From CAZMSD01 sp964568855 (lineage in GTDB: Bacteria > CAIWAD01): DNA of 27,642 bases. The stretch spans positions 1-27,642 of the forward strand of contig CAZMSD010000046.1 in assembly GCA_964568855.1 (NCBI GenBank), written 5' to 3'. The notes under the pieces are model-generated. The model saw only the letters and a program-made list of their open reading frames with translations, was not told where the DNA came from and ran no database searches. Shown one piece after another: positions 21,966 through 27,642 of this stretch (within the stretch, counting starts at the first letter, position 1; each line of letters opens with the position of its first letter). The translations under genes and the position numbers were made by a program.

Positions 21966-23455
21966 CCCCAGCGGCCGTCCACGCGACTGGAGATGTTTCC
22001 CTGGGCCCGGGCCGCCGCGATCAGTACGTCGCGGTCGATCCTGCCCGTGTGTTCCACGCGCACCCTCGGCGCGGCCAGAAAGGGCGCTCCCTCCAGCCTG
22101 CCCCAGACGTAGTCCGAAAAGACCGCGCTGTAGGTCCGTTCATCCGACAGGTTCTCGCCGCCGACCTGAAACGCCGCGGGCCGGCCGCGCTCGTCGAACT
22201 CAACCCGCAGGCCGTCGAAGGGCAGGAATTCCATCCCGCCCTGCAGCACGTGATCGATCAGGCCGCGAACCTGTCCGCCGCTGAGGTGCGCGATCAGCAG
22301 TTCGTTGCCGAAGGGCGCGATCTCCCAGATATCCCGCAGGCGCAGCGGACCGGCGGGCTGGTCCTTGCGGATCCCGCCGTTGTTCCAGAAGGCCAGGTCG
22401 GTCTCGAAATTCTCGCGTGCGGCGGCGGCCAGCCAGTTGCCGATGTTGGATTCCCCGCTCCAGTTGCGCAGCCAGTCCGTTTCCAGCACTGCGATCTGCT
22501 CGGCCAGCATGGCGTTGACCCGGGATTCCTGTTGCATCACGAGGGAAGCGACCTCGGGCACGGCTTCGGCCCTGTCGCGGGTGACGGGTATCACGCCTCC
22601 GCGAATCTCCTCGATGCCGCCGCCTTCTGCCACCCATAAGGTGTCCACGCCGAGGTAGCGTCCGAAGCAGCCGGCCTGCGCAACCCAGGTGCCGCCGATC
22701 TTGACCGGCTGCCGCAGCAGGGTGTGGCTGTGGCCGCCAACGATCATGTCGAAACCGGGTACCCGCAGCGCCAGCAGGCTGTCGGCGTAATACCCGCAGT
22801 GCGTCAGCGCGATGCGCAAATCAGCCCGGCCGCTGGTTTCGGCAAGCCATTCGCGGGCCACCTCCTCTGAGGACCTGACCCGCACATCCGCCACGTTCTC
22901 CCGTGCCACCGCCGCTTCCAGGGCGTCCGTCACCAGGCCCAGGACCAGCACGCGCAGCCCCTGCCGGGTGACCAGCAGGTCCGCCGGGTAGAGCAGCTCT
23001 CCATCGTCGCGCGCGCACACGTTGGCCTGCAGCACCGGGAAGCGGGCCGCAGCCATCGCTTCCTGCTGGGCTGTCAGGCCGTAGTCGTACTCGTGGTTGC
23101 CCACCGCGAAGGCGTCGGGCTGAAGCAGGTTGAAGACTTCGATGCAGCCCATGCCGCGGGTCAGCGTGCTGATGGGAGTGCCCTGGAAAAGGTCGCCGGC
23201 GTCCAGGTAAAGAACCTGACCGGGATTGTCGTTTCGAAATTCCCGCACCAGGCCCGCCAGGACCGGCGCCCCGCCCAGGTCCGCCTGCACCCCGCCGGCC
23301 AGCCGCCCCGGCCGCGGCGCGAACCAGGAGTGCACGTCGTTGGTGTGCAGCAGGATCAACCGCCGCTCATCCCGCGGAGCCGCTTCCCCCTGCTGGAAGG
23401 CGGCCGGCAGCAGGAAGGCGGCCAGGATCAGTGTTCGAAGCACCGCGTGTCGCAT
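21944..23455 (-). CDS. Secreted 5'-nucleotidase / UDP-sugar hydrolase (UshA/YfkN family)
   Basis: 503 residues, ATG 23455 with AGAGGG upstream. Signal peptide 1-25 (LRTLILAAFLLPAAFQQGEA). The metallophosphatase domain carries the dinuclear metal motifs HTNDVH (37-42), YLDAGDLFQGT, AVGNHEYDYG, LTHCGYYAD and VGGHSHT. The C-terminal 5_nucleotid_C domain has the substrate motif FWNNGGIRKDQP and VFSDYVW. Such enzymes dephosphorylate extracellular or periplasmic nucleotides to nucleosides. It is the first gene of the long run that contains the CNT transporter, cytidine deaminase, two kinases and purine phosphorylase, which fits its role as supplier of nucleosides. The start overlaps nothing, and a 575-bp gap upstream should hold the operon promoter. 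Confident. Confidence 0.93.
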   Translation of the reverse strand: MRHAVLRTLILAAFLLPAAFQQGEAAPRDERRLILLHTNDVHSWFAPRPGRLAGGVQADLGGAPVLAGLVREFRNDNPGQVLYLDAGDLFQGTPISTLTRGMGCIEVFNLLQPDAFAVGNHEYDYGLTAQQEAMAAARFPVLQANVCARDDGELLYPADLLVTRQGLRVLVLGLVTDALEAAVARENVADVRVRSSEEVAREWLAETSGRADLRIALTHCGYYADSLLALRVPGFDMIVGGHSHTLLRQPVKIGGTWVAQAGCFGRYLGVDTLWVAEGGGIEEIRGGVIPVTRDRAEAVPEVASLVMQQESRVNAMLAEQIAVLETDWLRNWSGESNIGNWLAAAARENFETDLAFWNNGGIRKDQPAGPLRLRDIWEIAPFGNELLIAHLSGGQVRGLIDHVLQGGMEFLPFDGLRVEFDERGRPAAFQVGGENLSDERTYSAVFSDYVWGRLEGAPFLAAPRVRVEHTGRIDRDVLIAAARAQGNISSRVDGRWGWESAGP

Positions 23456-23709
23456 GATGCCCTCTTGCTGATTTCGCTAGAACAATTCCGAGTCACATTG
23501 GGAGGCGGAACCTTTGTTCACGCTGTTCCACTATCAGCGGCCACGGTGATGGACGAAAATCGAAAACTCCCGCGCTGCGATGGAACCGATTCCGGTTCTC
23601 AAGGTATTACTTCCGTCAGTCGGACGGGAGATCGGAAGACCGGTCGATCGTTCTCCTGATGCACCTTCCAACCTCATGCCGTTAAGGCACCTTTCCTAGT
23701 TGCAGTGAC

Positions 23710-23751
23710 AAGCAGTCGGATCCGCTTCGCAAGGAGCGGTCCGACCTGCTT
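23710..23751. other. Strong imperfect hairpin, 16 paired bases
   Basis: The three stem blocks pair as AAGCAG/CTGCTT, TCGGA/TCCGA and CCGCT/AGCGG, with single-base bulges at 23721 and 23745 and an 8-nt loop (23727-23734). No U-run follows on either strand, so it is not a typical intrinsic terminator. It could be part of the 5' leader of the small plus-strand ORF, a structured RNA or a repeat remnant. Confidence 0.5.
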
Positions 23752-23830
23752 TGCCGAAGGTCGAAGTGCGAGTCGCGTGACCGCTCATTCGCGCCGGCCC
23801 GAAGCTCAGAAGCGCGAAAGAGAGTGAACC

Positions 23831-23917
23831 ATGAACAGGCGGCAAAGCGAGACGCTGGTCATTCTCACGGGCATGCTCCTCCTCTACCTGCTGGTGATGG
23901 TCTTGACGGCGGGCTGA
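23831..23917 (+). CDS. Possible 28-aa single-span membrane protein
   Basis: ATG 23831 with a modest purine-rich site (GAGAGTG) 5 nt upstream. The product has a basic start (MNRRQSE) and one continuous hydrophobic segment (TLVILTGMLLLYLLVMVLTAG), the pattern expected of a tiny inner-membrane protein such as those that accompany transporters or oxidases. It is the only plausible plus-strand gene in the window and is divergent from the salvage operon. No known family recognised. Chance cannot be excluded at this length. Confidence 0.4.
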   Translation: MNRRQSETLVILTGMLLLYLLVMVLTAG

Positions 23918-24030
23918 TGTTCCGGGAATGCAGCCTGTTGAATTCGGAAGCCCGGGACGGCCAGATCGCTTCTTCGATCATGACGGTCACTTGCTCTGCT
24001 TTGAGTGCGGAACCGAAAGCACCCGGAGAG

Positions 24031-24969
24031 TCAGCGGCTAGTCCACTGGGAGTCTGTCGGACTTAGGGCCTCTTCAGCGTGGTAGGAACTGCGCACCAGG
24101 GGTCCGGACTGCACGCGCTCCACGCCCAGCGAGCGGGCGTATTCGGCGTATTCCCCGAAGGTGTCGGGGTGGACGTAGCGGTCCACCGGCAGGTGGTTCT
24201 TCGTCGGTTGCAGGTACTGGCCGATGGTGATGAAGCTTGTTCCATGACGATGCAGGTCCCCGATCGTCTCCCGGACCTCCTCGTCGTTCTCGCCCAGACC
24301 CACCATCAGGCCGCTCTTGGTGTAGCAGCCGGCCCTGTCCGAACGCCGCAGGAGGACCAGGCTCTGCTCGTAATCGGCCTGGGGCCGGACCCGGGAATAC
24401 AGGCGGGGCACGGTCTCGATGTTGTGATTCAACACATCGGGTCCTTCGTCGATCACCAGCCTGAGGCCGGCGGCGCTGCCCTTGAAGTCGGGGATCAGCA
24501 CCTCCACGGTTGACTCGGGCAGCCTGCGCTTCAGTCGCCTGATCACCAGGGCGAAGAGCGCGGCGCCCCCGTCAGGCAGGTCGTCGCGATCCACGCTGGT
24601 GACCACCACGTGATTCAATTGCATGCGCTCGGCGGCCTCGGCCACGCGGTCGGCCTCCTCCCAGTCCACCGGGGCCGGGCGCCCGGTCTTCACGTTGCAG
24701 AAGCCGCAGGAGCGGGTGCAGGTGTCCCCGAGGATCATGAAGGTTGCGGTTCCCCGGTTCCAGCATTCATGGACATTCGGGCAGCGGGCTTCTTCGCAGA
24801 CCGTCACCAGTTGCTTGTCCCGCAACAGCCGGTTGAGCCGGTTCACATGTTCGCCCGAAGGCAGGCGGACTCTGAGCCAGTCGGGCTTGCGTGTTTCCTT
24901 GTCCAAATCGAATAATCCGTTCCGCTGGGAGTCTGTCGGACTTAGCCCGTTGCGGTCTGCATCGACCAT
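24031..24969 (-). CDS. lipA: Lipoyl synthase
   Basis: 312 residues from ATG 24969, which lacks a clear ribosome site; TTG 24906 is a possible shorter start. The enzyme inserts two sulfurs into protein-bound octanoyl chains. The auxiliary cluster motif is C58-x4-C63-x5-C69 (CEEARCPNVHEC), and the radical SAM motif is C84-x3-C88-x2-C91 (CTRSCGFC). GPLVRSSYHAEE near the C-terminus holds the conserved Ser that ligates the auxiliary cluster. Length is usual. The odd feature is at the ends: LSPTDSQ occurs at residues 9-15 and again at 302-308, encoded by the same 21-bp sequence, outside the conserved core. No lipB, lplA or 2-oxoacid dehydrogenase gene lies nearby. Function very confident. Confidence 0.96.
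   Translation of the reverse strand: MVDADRNGLSPTDSQRNGLFDLDKETRKPDWLRVRLPSGEHVNRLNRLLRDKQLVTVCEEARCPNVHECWNRGTATFMILGDTCTRSCGFCNVKTGRPAPVDWEEADRVAEAAERMQLNHVVVTSVDRDDLPDGGAALFALVIRRLKRRLPESTVEVLIPDFKGSAAGLRLVIDEGPDVLNHNIETVPRLYSRVRPQADYEQSLVLLRRSDRAGCYTKSGLMVGLGENDEEVRETIGDLHRHGTSFITIGQYLQPTKNHLPVDRYVHPDTFGEYAEYARSLGVERVQSGPLVRSSYHAEEALSPTDSQWTSR
24046..24066. repeat. 21-bp direct repeat, copy 1 (3' end of lipA)
   Basis: Identical to 24925-24945. It contains the small inverted repeat AGTC-TGTCG-GACT. On the lipA strand it encodes LSPTDSQ near the C-terminus, beyond the conserved RSSYHAEE. The surrounding bases differ between copies. Confidence 0.85.
24925..24945. repeat. 21-bp direct repeat, copy 2 (5' end of lipA)
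   Basis: Identical to 24046-24066, 879 bp (293 codons) apart and therefore in the same frame, encoding LSPTDSQ near the N-terminus. This copy is also flanked by a near-duplicate 12-mer (CGCAACGGGCTA and CGGAACGGATTA, read on the minus strand), which resembles an imperfect target duplication. Confidence 0.85.
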
Positions 24970-25073
24970 GCTTGGGCGGGCCGGCAGGGGGTTTCAGGTG
25001 AAATTCGGGGAGACTCCGAACATTATCCCGGGGCTCCCGATCCAGGGAGGACGGAAGTCCTGGTGTTCAATAA

Positions 25074-25145
25074 TGAGGGTGGAAGGATTCGAACCTTCGG
25101 CCGACGCCTTAAAAGGGCGCTGCTCTACCTCTGAGCTACACCCCC
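25074..25145 (-). tRNA. tRNA-Lys (anticodon UUU)
   Basis: 72 nt, 5' end at 25145. Acceptor arms GGGGGTG and CACCCTC pair with one G-U. The D arm GCTC/GAGC, anticodon arm GCGCC/GGCGT around loop CTTTTAA (anticodon TTT) and T arm GAAGG-TTCGAAT-CCTTC are all intact. Discriminator is A (25074); CCA is not encoded. It lies between the NYN gene and lipA on the same strand. Confidence 0.95.
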
Positions 25146-25199
25146 GAATTCATTCGAGCTTTGGAAGTTATTGTTGGCCGAGAGATTCCGCAAGGCGGG

Positions 25200-26045
25200 T
25201 CAGCCGTCCTCGTCTTCCGGGTCTTCATCCTCCTCGTGATGCAGAATTCGTGGATCGTCCGGATCCACACCCATCAGCCGCGCGTAGTCAGCATCCACTT
25301 TCCCGGTGGAAGCCCTGCCACTGCTCCGGTTTCCTGACGGAGCCGATCCTGAAGCGGTCTTCGATGCACGCTTTCCGTTGGCACTCGTGTCTGCGCCGCT
25401 TGTCGCGTCTCCGGAGACTCCCGTTGCAGCGTCTCCAGACTTTTCTCCGGCCTCCGTTTCATCCCGGGATTCCGGATCCGCTTCCGCATCGAACTGATCA
25501 AGCCACCAGGCAAGTTCCCGGCGCTTCATGGCGCCGCCGCGCTTGCGGATCCGGACGCCCGCGGCCTTCGCGTCGCCCGGTCCGGGCAGCCCATCGGGCC
25601 GGTCGGAAGCGCTACCGGCGTCTCGCCTGCCGGCAGTTCCAAGGCCCGAAAGTCGAATGAACTCGCTCGTGCTCATCAGTGCGCCACCGCGCCCGCTGAA
25701 ACGTTCGCGCAACCGGCGATCGTCGCTCACCAGCACAAGATTGCGATGACCGGTAGTCCTGCGCGCTTCCCGCATCAGGATGCGCAGAATCCGGTCGTCG
25801 GCCTTCTCCGGCGAGGCGACCCAGATCACTTTGAGATTATCCGGAACTTCCTCATTGGGCAGCCGCGCTCCGTCCACCACAATACGCAAGGCGGATAACG
25901 GAAACCGGCAAACCTTGCCGAATTCGCGATACAGGAGAGTGCGGGCCGCCCCGGGATCGCCGTCAAGCAGGTGGTCGAGTCCTCCGAGCTTGTACATCAA
26001 ATTGTACGCGTCCACCAGGAACAGTGAATCAATGGACAAATCCAC
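25200..26045 (-). CDS. YacP-like NYN-domain protein (putative ribonuclease)
   Basis: 281 residues from GTG 26045, preferred because GAGGAAG lies about 6 nt upstream; GTG 26060 would add five residues but lacks such a site. The N-terminal half matches the NYN/PIN-like nuclease fold of the YacP (Rae1) family: FLVDAYNLMYKL with the first metal-binding Asp, RIVVDGARLP, ADDRILRILM and LVLVSDDRRLRERF, giving the acidic cluster for metal-dependent RNA cleavage. Next come a conserved KRRELAWWLDQF, a long Ala/Gly/Ser/Thr low-complexity stretch (about 205-255) and an acidic tail (HHEEDEDPEDEDG). Characterised relatives cleave mRNA at the ribosome; the same role here is inference. It is longer than YacP (about 170 aa) because of the disordered tail. 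Cytoplasmic, probably monocistronic. Confidence 0.85.
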   Translation of the reverse strand: MDLSIDSLFLVDAYNLMYKLGGLDHLLDGDPGAARTLLYREFGKVCRFPLSALRIVVDGARLPNEEVPDNLKVIWVASPEKADDRILRILMREARRTTGHRNLVLVSDDRRLRERFSGRGGALMSTSEFIRLSGLGTAGRRDAGSASDRPDGLPGPGDAKAAGVRIRKRGGAMKRRELAWWLDQFDAEADPESRDETEAGEKSGDAATGVSGDATSGADTSANGKRASKTASGSAPSGNRSSGRASTGKVDADYARLMGVDPDDPRILHHEEDEDPEDEDG

Positions 26046-26060
26046 TGAATACTTCCTCAC

Positions 26061-26069
26061 TTATCCACA
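26061..26069 (+). promoter_or_regulatory. DnaA box, copy 1 (TTATCCACA)
   Basis: Perfect match to the DnaA-box consensus TTATCCACA, at the start region of the NYN gene. A second perfect box lies 153 bp away in the same orientation. Confidence 0.6.
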
Positions 26070-26137
26070 ATGTGCCAACATCCGCTTCCAAAGCATTCCT
26101 GCTCATCGGTTTTCAATGACTAGAGTGGCAACTTCTT

Positions 26138-26190
26138 GTAAAATTTGCAATTGCCAAAATTGAGCAAAATCCGTGGAGGCGCAAATTTTG
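26138..26190. other. AT-rich island with inverted repeats between two DnaA boxes
   Basis: This stretch is strikingly AT-rich for the window. It holds a perfect 9-bp inverted repeat (AAAATTTGC at 26140-26148, GCAAATTTT at 26181-26189) and the palindrome GCAATTGC (26147-26154). It may be a duplex-unwinding region or a promoter/operator for the NYN gene. Confidence 0.45.
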
Positions 26191-26213
26191 CCTGCCTGGA
26201 GGAGGATCCTGCG

Positions 26214-26222
26214 TTATCCACA
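26214..26222 (+). promoter_or_regulatory. DnaA box, copy 2 (TTATCCACA)
   Basis: Second perfect consensus DnaA box in the same intergenic region and orientation as 26061-26069. The identity extends to ten bases (TTATCCACAA). Confidence 0.6.
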
Positions 26223-26269
26223 AGAAATCAACCGGCGGAAGTGACATTCACCCTGTCAGTAATCCCGTG

Positions 26270-26302
26270 GGAAATTATTGCCCGGAAACTCAGCCTCCGG
26301 GC
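26270..26302 (-). terminator. Intrinsic terminator overlapping a stop codon
   Basis: A perfect 7-bp stem GCCCGGA/TCCGGGC (26280-26286 with 26296-26302) has a 9-nt loop and is followed on the minus strand by AATAATTTCC. The stop codon of the two-TM protein (26290-26292) lies in the loop. Confidence 0.55.
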
Positions 26303-26958
26303 ATCAAATGCAGTCCGCCGCCGAACTTGTACCCGGTGATAAAAGAGCCCGCGACCAAGCCCAAAATGAGCATGAACACCAGGCCCCAGGGACTGTGGTA
26401 GATCACGAAACGGTCCAGCTCGTCAAGCGAGATGGTGTGTATCTCGCCCTCGCAATCGATCCTGAGAAATTCGCGGGCAGGCAGCATCCGCTCCTGACCC
26501 TGTCGAAGATGGCCTTCAGGTGCCACCTCCCGTCCATCCAGGGTCTGCAGGCTCTCTATTTTCTGAAGCACCAGGGTCTTCTCCCTTCCCGGCCTGATAA
26601 TCGAGAACAGCACGCCGCCCCTCGAGAAGCCCAGAAACCGACCGCCGAGTTTCCTGCCCGCCTTGTACTTGCCGGGAACGATTACTTCCTCCCCGACGTC
26701 GAGCGGTAGTTGATCGAAGCCCTGCTCCGCGAAGAAGGTCTTCAGTCGCGCGGAGTAGAGGGAATCGGGCCACAGCCCCGTCTCCAGGACGCGTCCCCGC
26801 AGCGTGTCGCCGGCGGCGGTGAAGACCGTGATTACTCGCCGCGGCTTAAGCCCCGCCAAGTTGAATCTCGCGTCCGTCGCATCTACCGTGGACCACAGAG
26901 TCATGATCCCGCCGACGATCGATCCGAAGAAAACGAGCTGTCCCAGAGTGTCGTTCAC
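26290..26958 (-). CDS. Membrane protein of unknown function with two terminal TM segments
   Basis: 222 residues, GTG 26958, directly after the TGA of a 29-codon ORF (TGAGTG), so initiation is likely by coupling. The N-terminal hydrophobic segment (LGQLVFFGSIVGGIMTLW, 5-22) and the C-terminal one (WGLVFMLILGLVAGSFITGY, about 191-210) bracket a soluble beta-rich domain (RRVITVFTAAGDTLRGRVLE, GRFLGFSRGGVLFSIIRPG, IHTISLDELDRFVIY). A central Lys/Arg-rich loop (GKYKAGRKLGG) is present. I recognise no family. The transcription order RNase Z, 29-aa ORF, this gene suggests one operon, but the link to RNase Z may be only positional. A terminator overlaps the stop codon. Real gene, unknown role. Confidence 0.7.
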   Translation of the reverse strand: MNDTLGQLVFFGSIVGGIMTLWSTVDATDARFNLAGLKPRRVITVFTAAGDTLRGRVLETGLWPDSLYSARLKTFFAEQGFDQLPLDVGEEVIVPGKYKAGRKLGGRFLGFSRGGVLFSIIRPGREKTLVLQKIESLQTLDGREVAPEGHLRQGQERMLPAREFLRIDCEGEIHTISLDELDRFVIYHSPWGLVFMLILGLVAGSFITGYKFGGGLHLMPGG

Positions 26959-27048
26959 TCACGCCCGGCAGTGCTCCGCATGCAGCAATACAAGCAGGGC
27001 GGCCAGCCAGAACGCCAGTCGTCGATGAGGCGTCCCGAATCTCAGCAT
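26959..27048 (-). CDS. Possible 29-aa hydrophobic peptide abutting the next gene
   Basis: ATG 27048 has CGGAG about 8 nt upstream, a better site than that of the following gene. The product has a basic start (MLRFGTPHRR), a hydrophobic core (LAFWLAALLVLLHA) and a polar end (EHCRA). Its TGA (26961-26959) touches the GTG of the two-TM protein with no gap. It could be a small membrane protein, a leader for translational coupling, or the two could be a mis-split signal region. It starts 47 bp after the RNase Z stop. Confidence 0.45.
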   Translation of the reverse strand: MLRFGTPHRRLAFWLAALLVLLHAEHCRA

Positions 27049-27095
27049 CGTGATACTCCGGGTGATACAAATCGCTCTTTACCCTGCGGCGCGGT

Positions 27096-27642
27096 TCAGC
27101 GGGAGTTCCCCTGCTGCTTGTTCCGGGAGTCGCTTAAATTCAGTCCCGCGCCCTCCGGCAGGATGCGGATCTTCATGAAGTCGCGGGCGAGTAGCGCCCC
27201 CGGAAAGCAGACTTCGATGGATTCTGCGATGGGACTCATGTCCGCCATGTAGCGCGTGCTGAAGTGCGTCAGCACCAGGTGCCGGACTCCCGCCTCTCTG
27301 GCCACCCGCGCCGCGTCTTCCGTGGTACTGTGCAGCGTACGCTGGGCGTTCTGCCGGTCCGAGGGATCGAAGGTCGCTTCGTGCACCAGCAGGTCCGTAT
27401 CACGCGCCAGTTCCACGGAAGCCTCGCAGTAGGCGGTATCCGTGCAGAAGGCGAAAGCCGCTCCCTTGCGCGGCGGACCCACCAGCTCGGAGCTGCGAAC
27501 CCTGCGGCCGTCGGGCAGCCGCAGGTCCTCGCCCCTGATCAGGCGACCGCGTTCGGGTCCGAAGGGAACTCCCAGGACGTCGGCCTTTTCCGCGTCGAAG
27601 CGCCCGGGCAGCTCTTTCTCCAGCACGCGGAAACCCAGGGTG
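27096..27642 (-). CDS. rnz: Ribonuclease Z, C-terminal part (runs off right edge)
   Basis: 181 residues remain and the beginning lies beyond the window; the GTG at 27626 is an internal codon, because the frame continues upstream as TLGFRV, matching RNase Z. The enzyme trims tRNA 3' ends in the cytoplasm. The remaining part has ADVLGVPFGPERGRLIRGE, the metal-ligand segment CTDTAY with the conserved Asp, DLLVHEATFD, HSTTEDAARVAREAGVRHLV and LTHFSTRY, in the expected order of the metallo-beta-lactamase fold. The first HxHxDH motif is outside. Since the tRNA-Lys in this window lacks an encoded CCA, a maturation enzyme of this kind is needed, but that is general. Confident. Confidence 0.94.
   Translation of the reverse strand, partial: TLGFRVLEKELPGRFDAEKADVLGVPFGPERGRLIRGEDLRLPDGRRVRSSELVGPPRKGAAFAFCTDTAYCEASVELARDTDLLVHEATFDPSDRQNAQRTLHSTTEDAARVAREAGVRHLVLTHFSTRYMADMSPIAESIEVCFPGALLARDFMKIRILPEGAGLNLSDSRNKQQGNSR

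Larger units (their letters stand above)
23456..24030. other. 575-bp intergenic region with a possible small plus-strand ORF and hairpin
   Basis: No full-size gene. The minus-strand promoter of the nucleotide-salvage operon should lie in 23456-23600, but I cannot pick -35/-10 boxes with confidence. A small dyad (23583-23598) and a much stronger hairpin (23710-23751) are present. The plus-strand ORF at 23831-23917 is listed separately. The remaining 110 bp up to the lipA stop show nothing I can support. Confidence 0.6.

Noticed and set aside
23583..23598. GAACCG/CGGTTC small dyad
   Set aside because: Only 6 bp with a short loop; expected by chance.
1..27642. CRISPR array, insertion sequence, phage or known defence genes
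   Set aside because: No regularly spaced repeats, transposase, integrase or defence domain was seen on either strand; the tRNA-Lys shows no adjacent integrase or duplicated 3' end.

Overview
The window is GC-rich bacterial DNA in which almost every gene lies on the minus strand. Many neighbours overlap by 1-4 bases, so transcripts are long and genes are probably translationally coupled. Three predicted secreted proteins end in a FlgD/Por-type sorting-like tail (NPFNPST-like motif, then a short beta-domain ending in VLVK or LLLK). An Omp85 barrel and a TonB-like domain indicate an outer membrane. Together these suggest a GC-rich Gram-negative of the FCB group or a neighbouring candidate phylum (Krumholzibacteria, Eisenbacteria, Latescibacteria or Zixibacteria type). 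That placement is inference; no 16S or ribosomal marker is present.

Layout, low to high coordinate. (1) 1-5595: cell envelope. An HtrA/DegP-like protease runs off the left edge. A compact series reads, in transcription order, tandem-domain GT2 glycosyltransferase, PBP4-type D-Ala-D-Ala carboxypeptidase, NamZ-like exo-muramidase and a coiled-coil protein. (2) 5707-11311: secreted-protein island. Three paralogs share an undescribed-looking N-terminal domain (AY..L, then YIPGPP exactly 44 residues later) and the sorting tail. Between them lie a 230-aa internally repeated secreted protein and a 199-aa exported protein of unknown function. (3) 11481-23455: one long co-directional run that looks like a single operon or a few. 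It reads 5'-nucleotidase, class V aminotransferase, AMMECR1, cytidine deaminase, uridine kinase, thymidine kinase, CNT nucleoside transporter, purine nucleoside phosphorylase, Omp85 barrel, beta-propeller/TonB fusion and FAD oxidoreductase. Its first part is a nearly complete scavenging route for extracellular nucleotides. (4) 23456-27642: a 575-bp gap with a strong hairpin and a possible 28-aa membrane peptide on the plus strand; lipoyl synthase, whose two ends carry the same 21-bp in-frame repeat; tRNA-Lys(UUU); a YacP-like NYN protein; an AT-rich island flanked by two perfect DnaA boxes; a two-TM protein preceded by an abutting 29-codon ORF; and the 3' part of RNase Z.

No CRISPR array, transposase, phage gene or known defence system is visible. 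The best candidates for something new are the three-paralog secreted domain family, the lipA-flanking repeat, the propeller/TonB/Omp85 trio and the DnaA-box island.
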